From: Candidatus Nanopelagicales bacterium
GTDB taxonomy: Bacteria; Actinomycetota; Actinomycetes; S36-B12; CAIYMF01
Direction of reading: 5' to 3'
Assembly: GCA_017882705.1 (NCBI GenBank)
Contig: JADGOZ010000132.1
Coordinates: 30,193 to 94,192, forward strand
DNA length: 64,000 nucleotides
The notes beneath the pieces were generated by a model, which was not told the origin of the DNA, ran no database searches, and saw only the letters and a program-made list of their open reading frames with translations. Positions within the stretch are counted from its first letter, which is position 1, and every line of letters starts with the position of its first letter. Of the stretch, positions 37,602 through 48,316 are shown piece after piece. Both the position numbers and the translations under genes were made by a program.

Positions 37602-39560
37602 ATGAGCCAGTACCGCTACGGCGCCTACTCCGACGGCCCCGACCCGTTGGCTCCGCCCTACGACGCGGGCCGCGCGGTCGACGAGCTCGGCGAGCGGGTC
37701 CTCGACGGGTCGGGAGTCCGTGACGCGCTGCGCGACCTCATGCAGCGCGGCGCCGACGGCGTCCGAGGCCTCGACGACCTGATGCGGAAGGTGCAGCAGC
37801 GCCGGCGTTCGCTCGAGCGCTCGGGCCGCATGGACGGCATGCTCGAGCGCGCCCGTGACCTCCTCGACCGCGCGGTCGACGCAGAGAAGGAGTCGCTCTT
37901 CCCCGACCCGTCCGACGACGCCCGCTTCCGCGAGGCCCAGCTCGACGCGCTCCCGAGCCAGACCGCACCGGCGGTGCGCGAGCTGGCCGACTACGACTGG
38001 CGCTCCCCCGAGGCCAGGGCCGCCTACGACGAGCTCCGCGACATGCTCCGCCGCGAGGTGCTCGACCAGCAGTTCCGCGGCATGAAGCAGGCGCTGCAGG
38101 ACCCGGCGGGGTCGGAGTCGCGACAGGCGCTCAAGGACATGATGAGCGACCTCAACGCGTTGCTGGAGAAGCACCAGCGCGGCGAGGACACCGCGGCGGA
38201 CTTCGCCAACTTCATGGACAAGCACGGCGAGTTCTTCCCCGAGAAGCCCGAGACGATCGAGGAGCTGCTCGACCAGCTCGCGCGCCAGGCCGCGGCGATG
38301 CAGCGGATGCTCGACTCGATGTCGCCCGAGCAGCGCCAGGAGCTCTCCGACCTCATGGAGCAGGCGCTCGGCGACCTCGACCTGGCCTCGGAGATGGGGC
38401 GTCTCAACGACAACCTGCGCTCGATGCGGCCCGACCTGCCGTGGTCCGGCCGCCAGCGGCTGCACGGCGACGACCCGCTGAGCCTCGGCGACGCCACCGA
38501 GGCGCTCGCCGACCTCGCCGACCTCGACTCGCTGTCCGAGGCGCTCGGGCAGGACTACGCCGGCGCCAGCCTCGAGGACGTCGACGAGGAGGCCGTCGCC
38601 CGAGCCCTGGGCCGGCAGGCCGTCGACGACCTCAAGCGCCTGCAGGAGGTCGAGCGCGAGCTCGAGCGCCAGGGCTACCTCACGAGGTCCGGCGGACAGG
38701 TCGAGCTCACCGCCAAGGCGATCCGCCGCATCGGCCAGACCGCGCTGCGCCGGGTGTTCGCGTCGCTCGAGACGGGCAGCCGCGGCGAGCACGACGTGCA
38801 CGACGCCGGCGCCGCGGGCGAGCTCACCGGCACGACGCGGGAGTGGCGATTCGGCGACGAGCAGCCGCTCGACGTCGTGAAGACCGTGTCCAACGCCGTA
38901 CGCCGCCGCATGATCGAGACCGACTCGCCGCTGCTGCGCCCGGAGGACTTCGAGATCCGCGAGACGGAGCGACGGACCCGTGCCGCCGTCGTGCTCCTCG
39001 TCGACCAGTCCTTCTCGATGGTCATGAACGACACGTGGCGCACCGCGAAGACCACCGCGATGGCGCTGCACGCGCTCGCCACCACGCAGTTCCCGCTCGA
39101 CGCGGTGGAGATCATCGCGTTCGCCAACCTCGCGCGCCGGATCAAGCCGCACGAGCTTCCCGACCTCGACGCCAACGAGGTGCAGGGCACGAACCTGCAG
39201 CACGCCCTCATGCTCGCCGGGCGGTTCCTCGACAAGCACCCGGACGCCGAGCCGGTCGTGCTCGTCGTCACCGACGGCGAGCCCACCGCCCACCTCGACC
39301 GCGACGGCGAGTGGTGGTTCTCGTGGCCGCCCGGGCCCGAGACGATCGCGCTCACGCTCGCCGAGGTCGACAAGATGACGCGCCGCGGCGTGCCGCTCTC
39401 GTTCTTCCGCCTCGGCGACGACCCGCGCCTCGCCCAGTTCCTCGACGACGTGGCCAGACGCAACGGCGGCCGCGTGCTCGCCCCGGAGGGCGACCGGTTG
39501 GGCGACTACGTCGTGAGCGACTACCTCAAGCGCCGTGGCGGCAGGCGACGCAGCGCCTGA
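37602..39560 (+). CDS. VWA domain protein partner of AAA+ ATPase
   Basis: VVLLVDQSFSMVMNDTWRTAKTTAMALHAL MIDAS; helical N-terminal region. Confidence 0.9.
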   Translation: MSQYRYGAYSDGPDPLAPPYDAGRAVDELGERVLDGSGVRDALRDLMQRGADGVRGLDDLMRKVQQRRRSLERSGRMDGMLERARDLLDRAVDAEKESLFPDPSDDARFREAQLDALPSQTAPAVRELADYDWRSPEARAAYDELRDMLRREVLDQQFRGMKQALQDPAGSESRQALKDMMSDLNALLEKHQRGEDTAADFANFMDKHGEFFPEKPETIEELLDQLARQAAAMQRMLDSMSPEQRQELSDLMEQALGDLDLASEMGRLNDNLRSMRPDLPWSGRQRLHGDDPLSLGDATEALADLADLDSLSEALGQDYAGASLEDVDEEAVARALGRQAVDDLKRLQEVERELERQGYLTRSGGQVELTAKAIRRIGQTALRRVFASLETGSRGEHDVHDAGAAGELTGTTREWRFGDEQPLDVVKTVSNAVRRRMIETDSPLLRPEDFEIRETERRTRAAVVLLVDQSFSMVMNDTWRTAKTTAMALHALATTQFPLDAVEIIAFANLARRIKPHELPDLDANEVQGTNLQHALMLAGRFLDKHPDAEPVVLVVTDGEPTAHLDRDGEWWFSWPPGPETIALTLAEVDKMTRRGVPLSFFRLGDDPRLAQFLDDVARRNGGRVLAPEGDRLGDYVVSDYLKRRGGRRRSA

Positions 39561-39596
39561 GAGTATGTGCGGCGTGACTCTCCCCGGACGCAGCGC

Positions 39597-40898
39597 GTGA
39601 GCGCGATCGGGACCCGGCTGCGGAACCTGCCGTGGTTCGAGGGGCTGCCCCGCGAGGTGGCGGTGCTCTCGGCCGTCGCGTTCTGCGTGGCCCTCGGCTT
39701 CGGCATCCTCGCCCCGGCCATCCCGGTCTTCGCCAAGTCGTTCGACGTCACCGCGACCCAGGCCGCCTCCGTCATCAGCGTGTTCGCGCTCCTGCGGCTG
39801 ATCGGTGCCGTGCCCGCCGGATGGCTGGTCGACCGGATCGGCGAGCGCAGCGTGCTCGTCACAGGGCTGACCATCGTCGCCGTGTCGTCCGCGCTGGCCG
39901 GCTTCTCCACGACGTTCAACCAGCTGCTGGCGTTCCGCGGCATCGGCGGCCTGGGCTCGGCGATGTTCACCGTCTCGGCGATGGCGCTCCTGCTGAGGTC
40001 CGTCGGCCCGGAGCAGCGCGGGCGCGCAGCCGGCGCTTTCCAGGGCGGATTCCTGCTCGGCGGCGTCGCCGGCCCGGCGGTCGGCGGGATCGTCACAGGG
40101 TTCTCGGTCCGGCTGCCGTTCTTCGTCTATGCCGCCACGCTCGGCGCGGCCGTGGTCGTCGTCATCACGATGATGGCGCACACGCACCTGCGCGAGAAGG
40201 ACCCGACCGCACCGGTCCTCGACGACCCGAGCGAGGCGAAGGGCTGGCGCCAGCTGGTGCATGCGCTCGGCGACCGCTCCTACGTCACCGCGCTCGTGGT
40301 CAACCTCGGCAACGGCTTCACGTCCTTCGGACTCCGGTCGGCGATCGTCCCGCTCTTCGTCGTCTACTCGCTCGGCCTGAGCCCGGCGTGGACCGGCTAC
40401 GGCCTGCTCGCCGCCGCGCTCGTCCAGGCGGTGCTGCTCCTTCCTGCCGGTCGCATGGCCGACACGCGCGGCCGCAAGCCCGCACTCGTCATCGGCACCG
40501 GAGCCACCACGCTCGGCTTCGCCGCGCTCGCGCTCACCGGCGCGATCCCTCCCTTCCTCGGTGCGATGGCGGTGCTCGGCATCGGCTCCGCGTTCCTCGG
40601 ATCCGCCCCCGCAGCGGTCGTCGGTGACATCACCGGAGGCCGGCGCAGCGGTCCGATCGTGGCGACGTTCCAGATGGTGAGCGACGTCGGCGCGGTCGCC
40701 GGTCCCGTCATCGCGGGTCGCATCGTCGACAAGACCGGGTCCTACGAGACGGCGTTCTTCGTCGGTGCCGCCGTCGTCGCCGTCGCGTTCCTCCTCACCC
40801 TCACGATGCCGGAGACGCTGCGCCGCGCGTCGACCGCCGCGACGACCGAAACCGGCGCGGCGGTCGACGGCGGGACAGGGCAGACTGCTGCCCCGTGA
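39597..40898 (+). CDS. MFS transporter
   Basis: 12-TM; LRLIGAVPAGWLVDRIGERSVLVTGL, GRMADTRGRKPALV. Confidence 0.93.
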   Translation: MSAIGTRLRNLPWFEGLPREVAVLSAVAFCVALGFGILAPAIPVFAKSFDVTATQAASVISVFALLRLIGAVPAGWLVDRIGERSVLVTGLTIVAVSSALAGFSTTFNQLLAFRGIGGLGSAMFTVSAMALLLRSVGPEQRGRAAGAFQGGFLLGGVAGPAVGGIVTGFSVRLPFFVYAATLGAAVVVVITMMAHTHLREKDPTAPVLDDPSEAKGWRQLVHALGDRSYVTALVVNLGNGFTSFGLRSAIVPLFVVYSLGLSPAWTGYGLLAAALVQAVLLLPAGRMADTRGRKPALVIGTGATTLGFAALALTGAIPPFLGAMAVLGIGSAFLGSAPAAVVGDITGGRRSGPIVATFQMVSDVGAVAGPVIAGRIVDKTGSYETAFFVGAAVVAVAFLLTLTMPETLRRASTAATTETGAAVDGGTGQTAAP

Positions 40899-41776
40899 CC
40901 GACACATCGGACGAGCTCGCCGGCAACCTCGACTTCTGGGAGCAGGCTGCGGCCTCCCACGGGACGAAGGAGTCCGACCCGCACTACCGCTTCGACGTCG
41001 TCGTCGCGGGCGGGTCGCTCATGACCCGGATGGAGGAGCGCGCCGTCGCCGACGCCACAGGATCGCCGCGCGACGACCCGCTCGCCGGCGTGCGCGGACG
41101 CGACGTGCTCTACCTGCAGAGCCACCTCGGCGCCGACGGCGTGGTCATGGCGCGCGCCGGCGCGCGCGTCACGTGTGCCGACTTCTCGCCGACGGCGCTG
41201 CGCCGCGTGCGGGAGCTGGCCGAGGCGGCGGGTGTCGACGTCGAGACCGTCGAGACCGACTCGCGGGCGCTGCCCGAGTCGCTGCACGGCCGGTTCGACC
41301 TCGTCTACGTCACCGTGGGCGCGATCTGCTGGATCGACGACCTCGGCCTGTGGATGCGCCAGGTGGCGCTCGCGCTGCGAGCCGGCGGCCGGCTCGTGAT
41401 GGTCGAGATCCACCCGGCGTACCAGATGGTCGAGAAGCGGGTGCCGGACCTCGTGGTGGACTTCCCCTACGGCGGCGGCACGGGCCTCACCGAGACGGGC
41501 ACCGGCGACTACGCCGACCCCGAGTCGACCATCACGTCGACGACGACCTGCTACGCGCACTCGGTCGCGGACATGGTCAACGGAGCGATCCGCGCGGGGA
41601 TGCGCGTCGACCGGCTCGAGGAGCACGTCGTGAGCGAGATCAACCCGCGCGGCGACGACGTCCTCCAGCAGGGTGAGGACGGCCTCTGGCGCCTGCTGGT
41701 CGGACGCGGCAAGGACGAGGGCGATGCCCCGGAGCCGATGCCCGTCTACCTCACCCTCATCGCCACCCGGACCTGA
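40895..41776 (+). CDS. Class I SAM-dependent methyltransferase
   Basis: DVLYLQSHLGADGVVMARAGARVTCADFSPTALRRVRELAEAAG; 4-bp overlap with MFS gene. Confidence 0.9.
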   Translation: MTDTSDELAGNLDFWEQAAASHGTKESDPHYRFDVVVAGGSLMTRMEERAVADATGSPRDDPLAGVRGRDVLYLQSHLGADGVVMARAGARVTCADFSPTALRRVRELAEAAGVDVETVETDSRALPESLHGRFDLVYVTVGAICWIDDLGLWMRQVALALRAGGRLVMVEIHPAYQMVEKRVPDLVVDFPYGGGTGLTETGTGDYADPESTITSTTTCYAHSVADMVNGAIRAGMRVDRLEEHVVSEINPRGDDVLQQGEDGLWRLLVGRGKDEGDAPEPMPVYLTLIATRT

Positions 41777-42049
41777 CCGCGCGACGAGCGGCGCCAGGCT
41801 GCAACGGCGTGGTGCCGCTCCTACCCTGAAGTGGTCGCCCATCGACTTGGCCCGCGCCGTCGGTGCCGTCTCACCCCTCTAAGTGGCCTGAACCGGCGCG
41901 TGGTTCTCGCACACTAAGAGAAGTGAGCAGCACGGACGGGCGGGGCCGATGTGTCCGATCGTCTGCTGGGCTGGTCGCTGGGAGAGCGCGAGGCGCCGCG
42001 AGCGCTGATGCCCACGTCTCGGGGGTACGGCGTCGGGCAGGATGGCCAC

Positions 42050-42727
42050 GTGCCTGGCCGCCCTCTCACCGAACTGATCGACGCCGACTGGGCGCGCGCC
42101 CTCGAGCCGGTCGCTGACGACGTCACGCGGATGGGCGACTTCCTCCGCGCCGAGGTCGCGTCGGGTCGCGGCTACCTCCCCGCGGGGGAGAACGTCCTGC
42201 GGTCGCTGACCCGCCCGTTCGACGACGTTCGCGTGCTGATCGTCGGCCAGGACCCCTACCCGACCCCCGGTCACGCGATGGGCTTGTCGTTCTCGGTGCT
42301 GCCCGACGTGCGCCCGATCCCGCGCAGCCTGCAGAACATCTTCCGCGAGCTCGTGTCCGACGTCGGCGTGCCGGCGCCGTCGACCGGCGACCTGTCGCCG
42401 TGGGCCGACCGCGGCGTGCTGCTGCTCAACCGCGTGCTCACGGTCTCGCCGGGCAGGCCCGGCTCGCACCGCGGCAAGGGCTGGGAAGCCGTGACGGAGC
42501 AAGCGATCCGCGCTCTCGTCGCGCGCGACGCACCGCTCGTCGCGATCCTCTGGGGCCGCGACGCGCAGAGCCTCGCCCCTATGCTCGACTCGACGCCGAT
42601 CGTGGCCAGCGTGCACCCGAGCCCGCTGTCGGCGTCCGGGGGCTTCTTCGGCTCCCGGCCGTTCAGCCGGGTCAACGCGCTGCTCGCCGAGCGCGACGCC
42701 GCACCGATCGACTGGACGCTGCCCTAG
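42050..42727 (+). CDS. ung: Uracil-DNA glycosylase family 1
   Basis: [40 protein letters not shown]. Confidence 0.97.
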   Translation: MPGRPLTELIDADWARALEPVADDVTRMGDFLRAEVASGRGYLPAGENVLRSLTRPFDDVRVLIVGQDPYPTPGHAMGLSFSVLPDVRPIPRSLQNIFRELVSDVGVPAPSTGDLSPWADRGVLLLNRVLTVSPGRPGSHRGKGWEAVTEQAIRALVARDAPLVAILWGRDAQSLAPMLDSTPIVASVHPSPLSASGGFFGSRPFSRVNALLAERDAAPIDWTLP

Positions 42728-44106
42728 CGGTAGGCCGGTGCCACCCGTGGCCAGGGGCGGAGCTTCTCGATCGTCGAGGCCAGGGAGAGCAGGACGTCCT
42801 CGCGACCGGGGCGCGCGACGAGCTGCACCGACATCGGCGTGCCCGCGGTCGGGTGCACGCCCGCGGGGACCGACATCGCCGGGAAACTCGCGACGTTCCA
42901 CGGCGCGGCGAACGGCGCCCACGGCACGTTGGCCGCCATCGACGTGGCCCAGCTGAGGTCGCCCCAACGCTTCGCCTCGATCGGCGGCTGCGCGAGCACC
43001 GGCGTCATGAGCACGTCGTACGTCGTCAGCAGGTCGGACGCCTTCTGCTTCCAGGCGTCGCGCGGGCCGTCCTTGAGCAGGCCGCGGGCGATCACCTGGC
43101 GGCCGATCGCGGCGTGGCGACGGATGCGCGGTTCGAGCAGCTCGGGGTCGAGGTGCTCGGCGTCGGCCGCCGTGCCGGCGAACCACCGGATGAGACCGGC
43201 GATCGCAGCGCCCTGCGGGTAGGTCGGGTCGAACCGCTCGACGTCGTGGCCGGCGTTCATGAGCGCGCCCGCGGTCTGGAACAGCGCGCGCACGTGCTCG
43301 CGGTCGACCGAGACGCCCTGCACCGGGGCACGGGTCGAGACGGCGATGCGCAGCGCCGGGCCGTCGGCGGCGTCGGCGACGTGCGCGAGCTCCGGCGCCC
43401 CCGCGATGACCGACAGCATGAGGGCGACGTCGGCGACCGTCGTACCCATCGAGCCGTTCTCCGACAGGCCGTACCAGTCGGTCGCGCCGAGGTCGCACGG
43501 CACGACGCCGCCGCCCGGCTTGATCCCGACGATGCCGGTGCACGCCGCGGGGATGCGGATCGAGCCCATGCCGTCGTTGCCGTGCGCGATCGGCACGATG
43601 CCCGCGGCGAGCGCGGCGGCCGAGCCGCCCGAGGACCCGCCCGGCGTGCGCTCGAGGTCCCACGGGTTGCGGGTGATGCCCCACACCGAGTCGGTCGCGC
43701 CGAAGACGCAGAGCTCGGGGACCCGCGTGATGCCGACGATCACGGCGCCGGCGGCGCGGAGGCGGCGCACGACCTCGTGGTTGGCCAGCTGCGGATAGCC
43801 CTCGGTGGCGGCGGAGCCGTCGCGCATCGGCTCGCCCTCGACCGGGATGTTGTCCTTGATCGCGACGGGCACGCCGGCGAGCGGCAGGTGCTGCCCCGCA
43901 GCGACCAACCGGTCGACCGCCGCCGCCTCGCGCAGCGCCGCCTCCGCGCGCACCACCTGGAAGGCCGCGATCTGGCCGTCGCGCGCCTCGAGGCGGGCGA
44001 GCGACTCACGGACCGCATCGACCGCGGTCGTGCGGCCAGCCGTGACGGCGGCGGTCACGGAGGTGGCGGTCCACTCGTGCAGCGGGCTGGTGGTGTCGGT
44101 GCTCAT
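42724..44106 (-). CDS. Amidase signature-family amidase
   Basis: [54 protein letters not shown]. Confidence 0.95.
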   Translation of the reverse strand: MSTDTTSPLHEWTATSVTAAVTAGRTTAVDAVRESLARLEARDGQIAAFQVVRAEAALREAAAVDRLVAAGQHLPLAGVPVAIKDNIPVEGEPMRDGSAATEGYPQLANHEVVRRLRAAGAVIVGITRVPELCVFGATDSVWGITRNPWDLERTPGGSSGGSAAALAAGIVPIAHGNDGMGSIRIPAACTGIVGIKPGGGVVPCDLGATDWYGLSENGSMGTTVADVALMLSVIAGAPELAHVADAADGPALRIAVSTRAPVQGVSVDREHVRALFQTAGALMNAGHDVERFDPTYPQGAAIAGLIRWFAGTAADAEHLDPELLEPRIRRHAAIGRQVIARGLLKDGPRDAWKQKASDLLTTYDVLMTPVLAQPPIEAKRWGDLSWATSMAANVPWAPFAAPWNVASFPAMSVPAGVHPTAGTPMSVQLVARPGREDVLLSLASTIEKLRPWPRVAPAYR

Positions 44107-44170
44107 GACCCGAATCCCACCACGTCGGGGGTCCACGCGCGCCCCCGACGGCCGGACCGGACGGAGATGC

Positions 44171-45013
44171 TCAGGCGCGGTTCTCGGTCCAGCCGGTGCC
44201 GTTCCAGTAGCGCTGGCCGCCCGGGCGCTCGGGGTCCGGGTACCAGCCCGCGACCGGGAGCCCGGTGGGCATCGGTGCCGACGGCTGGGTCGGCGCGGGG
44301 TAGGCCGGGGGGGCGGGGTAGGCCAGGGGGGCTGGGGGGGCTGGGGGCTGCTGCGTGACGGGCGCGGCGTAGCCCTGGGTCGGATAGGCCGCCATGGGGT
44401 AGCCGGCGGTCGGATGGGCCGTCGCGACCGCGGGCTTGGAGCTGCGCCGGACCAGGCCGACGATGAGCACGATGATGCCGGCGAGCACGAGCAGACCGCC
44501 GAAGCCGATCAGTCCCAGCCAGGGCAGCGCCTTGGCGATGGCGGTGATCGACGGTGCCACGATGACCGTGCTGCCCTCGGTGGCGATGCTGACGACGTAG
44601 CTGCCGGTCGACGGCGCATCGAACGTGGCCACGACCACGTAAGTCTTCGCGCCGTCGTTGAACGTCTGCGTCATGCTCGGCGCGTCGTCGACGGGGACCG
44701 CCGAGCCGTCCGACGCCTTCACCGTGACGTCGCCGGGCTCGATGTTGCCGATGTAGGGGTCGCCCGTCCGGCCGCTGCCGGAGGTGGCGAGCTCGTAGAC
44801 GGCGTACGTCGTGCCCGCGTCGAGCGTCTTCGGGAGCTCCACCGGGGTCGTCTGCGGCGACCCGAGGCCGCTGATCAGGCTCGACGCGGTGGCGCCGAAC
44901 CCGACGATGCCGACGACCGCGAGGACGAGGCCGACGCCGAGCAGCACCAGGCCGGTGACGATCGCGCCGCGACCGCGATGCGCTGGGGTCGGCGTAGCGA
45001 ACGGCTCGGTCAT
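44171..45013 (-). CDS. DUF2510 membrane protein with Pro/Ala/Tyr-rich linker
   Basis: C-terminal AGWYPDPERPGGQRYWNGTGWTE, two TM segments, low-complexity AYPAPPAYPAPTQP. Confidence 0.85.
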   Translation of the reverse strand: MTEPFATPTPAHRGRGAIVTGLVLLGVGLVLAVVGIVGFGATASSLISGLGSPQTTPVELPKTLDAGTTYAVYELATSGSGRTGDPYIGNIEPGDVTVKASDGSAVPVDDAPSMTQTFNDGAKTYVVVATFDAPSTGSYVVSIATEGSTVIVAPSITAIAKALPWLGLIGFGGLLVLAGIIVLIVGLVRRSSKPAVATAHPTAGYPMAAYPTQGYAAPVTQQPPAPPAPLAYPAPPAYPAPTQPSAPMPTGLPVAGWYPDPERPGGQRYWNGTGWTENRA

Positions 45014-45088
45014 CGGGACTCCTCGGTTTGTCGTCCCCCCACTATGCCAACCCGCGGCGCCAGCCGCTGAGCGGCCGCCGCCCCGCGC

Positions 45089-46459
45089 TCAGCCGAGCGG
45101 GACGAGGGCGCCGCGCAGCAGCTCGGCCGCGGCGTCGCCGTGGTCGTCGGCGAGGAGGCCCGCCGCGGCGACGACGTAGCGATGGTCGACGGTGAGCCGA
45201 GGACCGCGCGGCACCTTCCAGCCTCCGGCGTGGTCGGTGAGCACCGGGTCGAGCATCGCGCGCAGGGTGTCCGGGGCGGCGTGCCGGAAGACGCCGCCGC
45301 TGGCGACGACGAGCCGGACCGAGGACAGGTCGCGACCCGGCGTACGCCCGTCGACGGTGTCGGCGGGACGCGCGTGACGGCGCAGCGCGACGGTGAGCGC
45401 GAGCCGCGCGATCAGCGCCTCCATGTCGCGATCGACCTCGGTGAACGGGAGCCAGGAAGGGTCGTCGTGGCGCAGCCGCGCGGCGTCGTCGATCGCGTCG
45501 TGCTCGGCGCCCGGCGCCACGAGCTTCTCCGCGAGCGCGGCGTCGGCGACACCGGTGGCGCTCCAGCGCATCCCGAGGTCTCCCTCGACCGTGCGGCCGC
45601 GCCACAGCGTCTCGACGACCTCGCGTCGCAACGACGCCTCCTCGGCGTCGGGCGTGAGCGCGGAGTAGACGTCGGTCGTAGCGCCGCCCACATCGACGAG
45701 CAGGACGTCGCCGACGCCCGAGTCGGCGATCAGCTCGACACCGGCGAGGACGAGGTCGGGTGTGGCTCCGCGCACGAGCCGGGCGAAGCGGGGGCCCTTC
45801 GTGAGCCCCTTGCCGCCGATCACGTGCCGCACGAACACGTCGCGGATCGCCGCGCGAGCCGGGTGCGGGTCGAGGACGCCGATGCGCGGCAGCACGTTGG
45901 CGCAGGCGACGACGGTACGCCCGCGCTCCTCGAACGCGGCCACGACGTCGCCCTGCGCGTCGACGTTGCCCGCGACGACGTAGGGCACCCGAGGGCCGGA
46001 CACAGAGAGCCGGGATGCGTTGTGACGCAACACTTCTGCATCGCCACCGTCGGTGCCTCCGACCAGCAGCACGACGTCGGGACGCGCGTCCTTCAGCGCG
46101 ACCAGGCCGTCGCGGTCGAGCGGCCCGCTCGACACGTGCACGACCTTGGCGCCCGCGGAGAGCCCGACGCGCGTGCCGGCCTCGGCCGTCACGACCCGCC
46201 CGTAGCCGACGACCGCGAGGCGCAGCCCGCCACCGGCGGACGAGCAGACCCGGACGTCGACCGGCTCGCCGCCCGCCTCCGAGACGACCGTCGCGACGGC
46301 GGAATCGAGGCCGGTGAGGACGTCGAGGCCGGGACCCACGGTCGTCGGGACGGAGGTCGTCGCGAGCAGCCGTCCCGCGTCGGTGCCGGTGACGGCGACC
46401 GCGGCGGCCTTGGTGAACGTCGAGCCGGTGTCGACGCAGACGACGTACTCCGGCGTCAC
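45089..46459 (-). CDS. glmL: GlmL-like reactivation factor for adenosylcobalamin-dependent mutase
   Basis: CVDTGSTFTKAAAVAV, LLVGGTDGGDAEVLRHNA, DVLLVDVGGATTDVYSA; GTG start overlaps metB stop. Confidence 0.88.
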   Translation of the reverse strand: MTPEYVVCVDTGSTFTKAAAVAVTGTDAGRLLATTSVPTTVGPGLDVLTGLDSAVATVVSEAGGEPVDVRVCSSAGGGLRLAVVGYGRVVTAEAGTRVGLSAGAKVVHVSSGPLDRDGLVALKDARPDVVLLVGGTDGGDAEVLRHNASRLSVSGPRVPYVVAGNVDAQGDVVAAFEERGRTVVACANVLPRIGVLDPHPARAAIRDVFVRHVIGGKGLTKGPRFARLVRGATPDLVLAGVELIADSGVGDVLLVDVGGATTDVYSALTPDAEEASLRREVVETLWRGRTVEGDLGMRWSATGVADAALAEKLVAPGAEHDAIDDAARLRHDDPSWLPFTEVDRDMEALIARLALTVALRRHARPADTVDGRTPGRDLSSVRLVVASGGVFRHAAPDTLRAMLDPVLTDHAGGWKVPRGPRLTVDHRYVVAAAGLLADDHGDAAAELLRGALVPLG

Positions 46460-47625
46460 CCCAGCGCCTGCAGCACGTCGGCCACGAGGTCGTCGACGGT
46501 CTCGATGCCGACCGAGAGCCGGACGAGGTCGGCCGGCACCTCGAGCGCGGAGCCGGCGACCGACGCGTGCGTCATGCGGCCGGGGTGCTCGATGAGCGAC
46601 TCGACGCCGCCGAGCGACTCGCCGAGGGTGAAGACCCGGGCGCGCGCGCAGACGTCGAGCGCGGCTTGCTCGCCGCCGGCGACGCGGAAGCTGACCATCC
46701 CGCCGAAGTCGCGCATCTGCTTGACGGCCACGTGGTGCCCGTCGTTGCTCTCGAGCCCGGGGTAGAAGACCTCGACGACCTTCGGGTGGTCGCGCAGCGC
46801 GTCGACGACGGCCCGCGCGTTGGCGCAGTGCCGGTCCATCCGCACGGCGAGGGTCTTGATGCCGCGCAGGGTGAGCCAGGCGTCGAACGGGCCGTTGACC
46901 GCGCCCATCGCGTTCTGGTGGTAGGCGAGGCGTTCGGCCAGCTCGGGGTCCGACGCGACGAGCGCGCCGCCGACGACGTCGCTGTGCCCGCCGAGGTACT
47001 TCGTCGTCGAGTGCACGACGACGTCGGCGCCGAGCAGCAGCGGCTGCTGGAGGTAGGGCGAGGCGAACGTGTTGTCGACGACGAGGAGCGCTCCGGCGGC
47101 GTGCGCCACCTCGGCGATCGCCGCGATGTCGGCCACCCGCAGCAGCGGGTTGGTCGGAGTCTCGACCCACACGATGCGGGTCCGAGCCGGCTCGATCGCG
47201 GCCGCGACCGCGTCGACGTCGGTGAGGCGCGCGGGCGTGTGGTCGACGCCCCAGCGCTCGAGCACCTTCGCGAAGAGGCGGAAGGTGCCGCCGTAGGCGT
47301 CGTCCGGGATGACCGCGTGGGCGCCGGGCTCCATGACGGTGCGCAGGACGGTGTCCTCGGCCGCGAGACCCGAGGCGAACGCCATCGCACGGGTCGTGCC
47401 GGCGGCCGCGCCGACCGGGTCCTCGAGCGCAGCGAGGCACTCCTGGAGCGCCGTGCGCGTCGGGTTGCCCGACCGCGAGTACTCGTAGCCGCCGCGCAGG
47501 CCGCCGACCCCGTCCTGGGCGTAGGTCGACACCTGGTAGATCGGCGGGACCACGGCCCCCGTCGTGGGGTCGGGCTCCTGCCCGGCATGGATGGCGAGGG
47601 TCTCGAAACCGGCGTCGTTGCTCAC
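46456..47625 (-). CDS. metB: Cystathionine gamma-synthase
   Basis: IYQVSTYAQDGVGGLRGGYEYSRSGNPTRTALQECLAALE; STTKYLGGHSDVVGGAL. Confidence 0.95.
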   Translation of the reverse strand: MSNDAGFETLAIHAGQEPDPTTGAVVPPIYQVSTYAQDGVGGLRGGYEYSRSGNPTRTALQECLAALEDPVGAAAGTTRAMAFASGLAAEDTVLRTVMEPGAHAVIPDDAYGGTFRLFAKVLERWGVDHTPARLTDVDAVAAAIEPARTRIVWVETPTNPLLRVADIAAIAEVAHAAGALLVVDNTFASPYLQQPLLLGADVVVHSTTKYLGGHSDVVGGALVASDPELAERLAYHQNAMGAVNGPFDAWLTLRGIKTLAVRMDRHCANARAVVDALRDHPKVVEVFYPGLESNDGHHVAVKQMRDFGGMVSFRVAGGEQAALDVCARARVFTLGESLGGVESLIEHPGRMTHASVAGSALEVPADLVRLSVGIETVDDLVADVLQALG

Positions 47626-47644
47626 CGGGTCAGGGTAGCCCGGC

Positions 47645-48283
47645 TCAGCCGGTCGGACGCTCGGCGCGGCGGCGCTCGGCGAACGCGCGCGCCTTCGCCC
47701 GGTTGCCGCAGATCGCCATGATGCACCAGTGCCTGCGGTGGCTCGGGTCGTGGAACAGCCACCCGCAGCCGTGCCCGGCGCACTGCCCCACGTGGGCGAC
47801 GTCGCCGGTCGCGAGCAACTCGGCGGCGGCGAGCGCGGCGCGGTGCAGCGGGAGCCGCAGGCCCGCCGACCGCCAGGTGCCCCCGTCCGGCAGGACGCGT
47901 CGGTCCTCGCGCGGCACGAGCACCGACACGTCCGTCGCGGCGGCGACGGCGTGGGCGACCACCGCCAGGTCCGCCGGCGGGAACGGCCGGTCGCGCCACG
48001 GCGCCGTCACCACGGAGCACCAGGACTCGCGGAACGCGAGCACGTCGTCGAGCACGCGCTGCGCCTCGACCGGCGACTCGCGACCGAGCGCACGCACGCG
48101 ACGGGTCTCGGTCGCCGACAGCAGGCCGGCGTCTCCCGCCCACACCGCGAGGGCGTCGTAGGACACGAGGTACTCGCGCTGCGTCGCGTCGTTCCAGCCC
48201 GCCCTCGTGTTGACGATCTCGAGGGCGACGTGGCCGGACACGGCGTCGGGCACGAGATGCCCGGACACCCGATGGTTCGCCAC
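47645..48283 (-). CDS. ABATE/CGNR zinc-finger regulator
   Basis: CAGHGCGWLFHDPSHRRHWCIMAICGNRAKARAF. Confidence 0.92.
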   Translation of the reverse strand: MANHRVSGHLVPDAVSGHVALEIVNTRAGWNDATQREYLVSYDALAVWAGDAGLLSATETRRVRALGRESPVEAQRVLDDVLAFRESWCSVVTAPWRDRPFPPADLAVVAHAVAAATDVSVLVPREDRRVLPDGGTWRSAGLRLPLHRAALAAAELLATGDVAHVGQCAGHGCGWLFHDPSHRRHWCIMAICGNRAKARAFAERRRAERPTG

Positions 48284-48316
48284 GGCACCTCCCGCTCCTC
48301 GGCTCCTCCGGCTACT

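Noticed and set aside
37575-40907. 1110-aa minus-strand ORF
   Set aside because: Antisense of the VWA and MFS genes; long ORFs of this composition are expected at this GC content.
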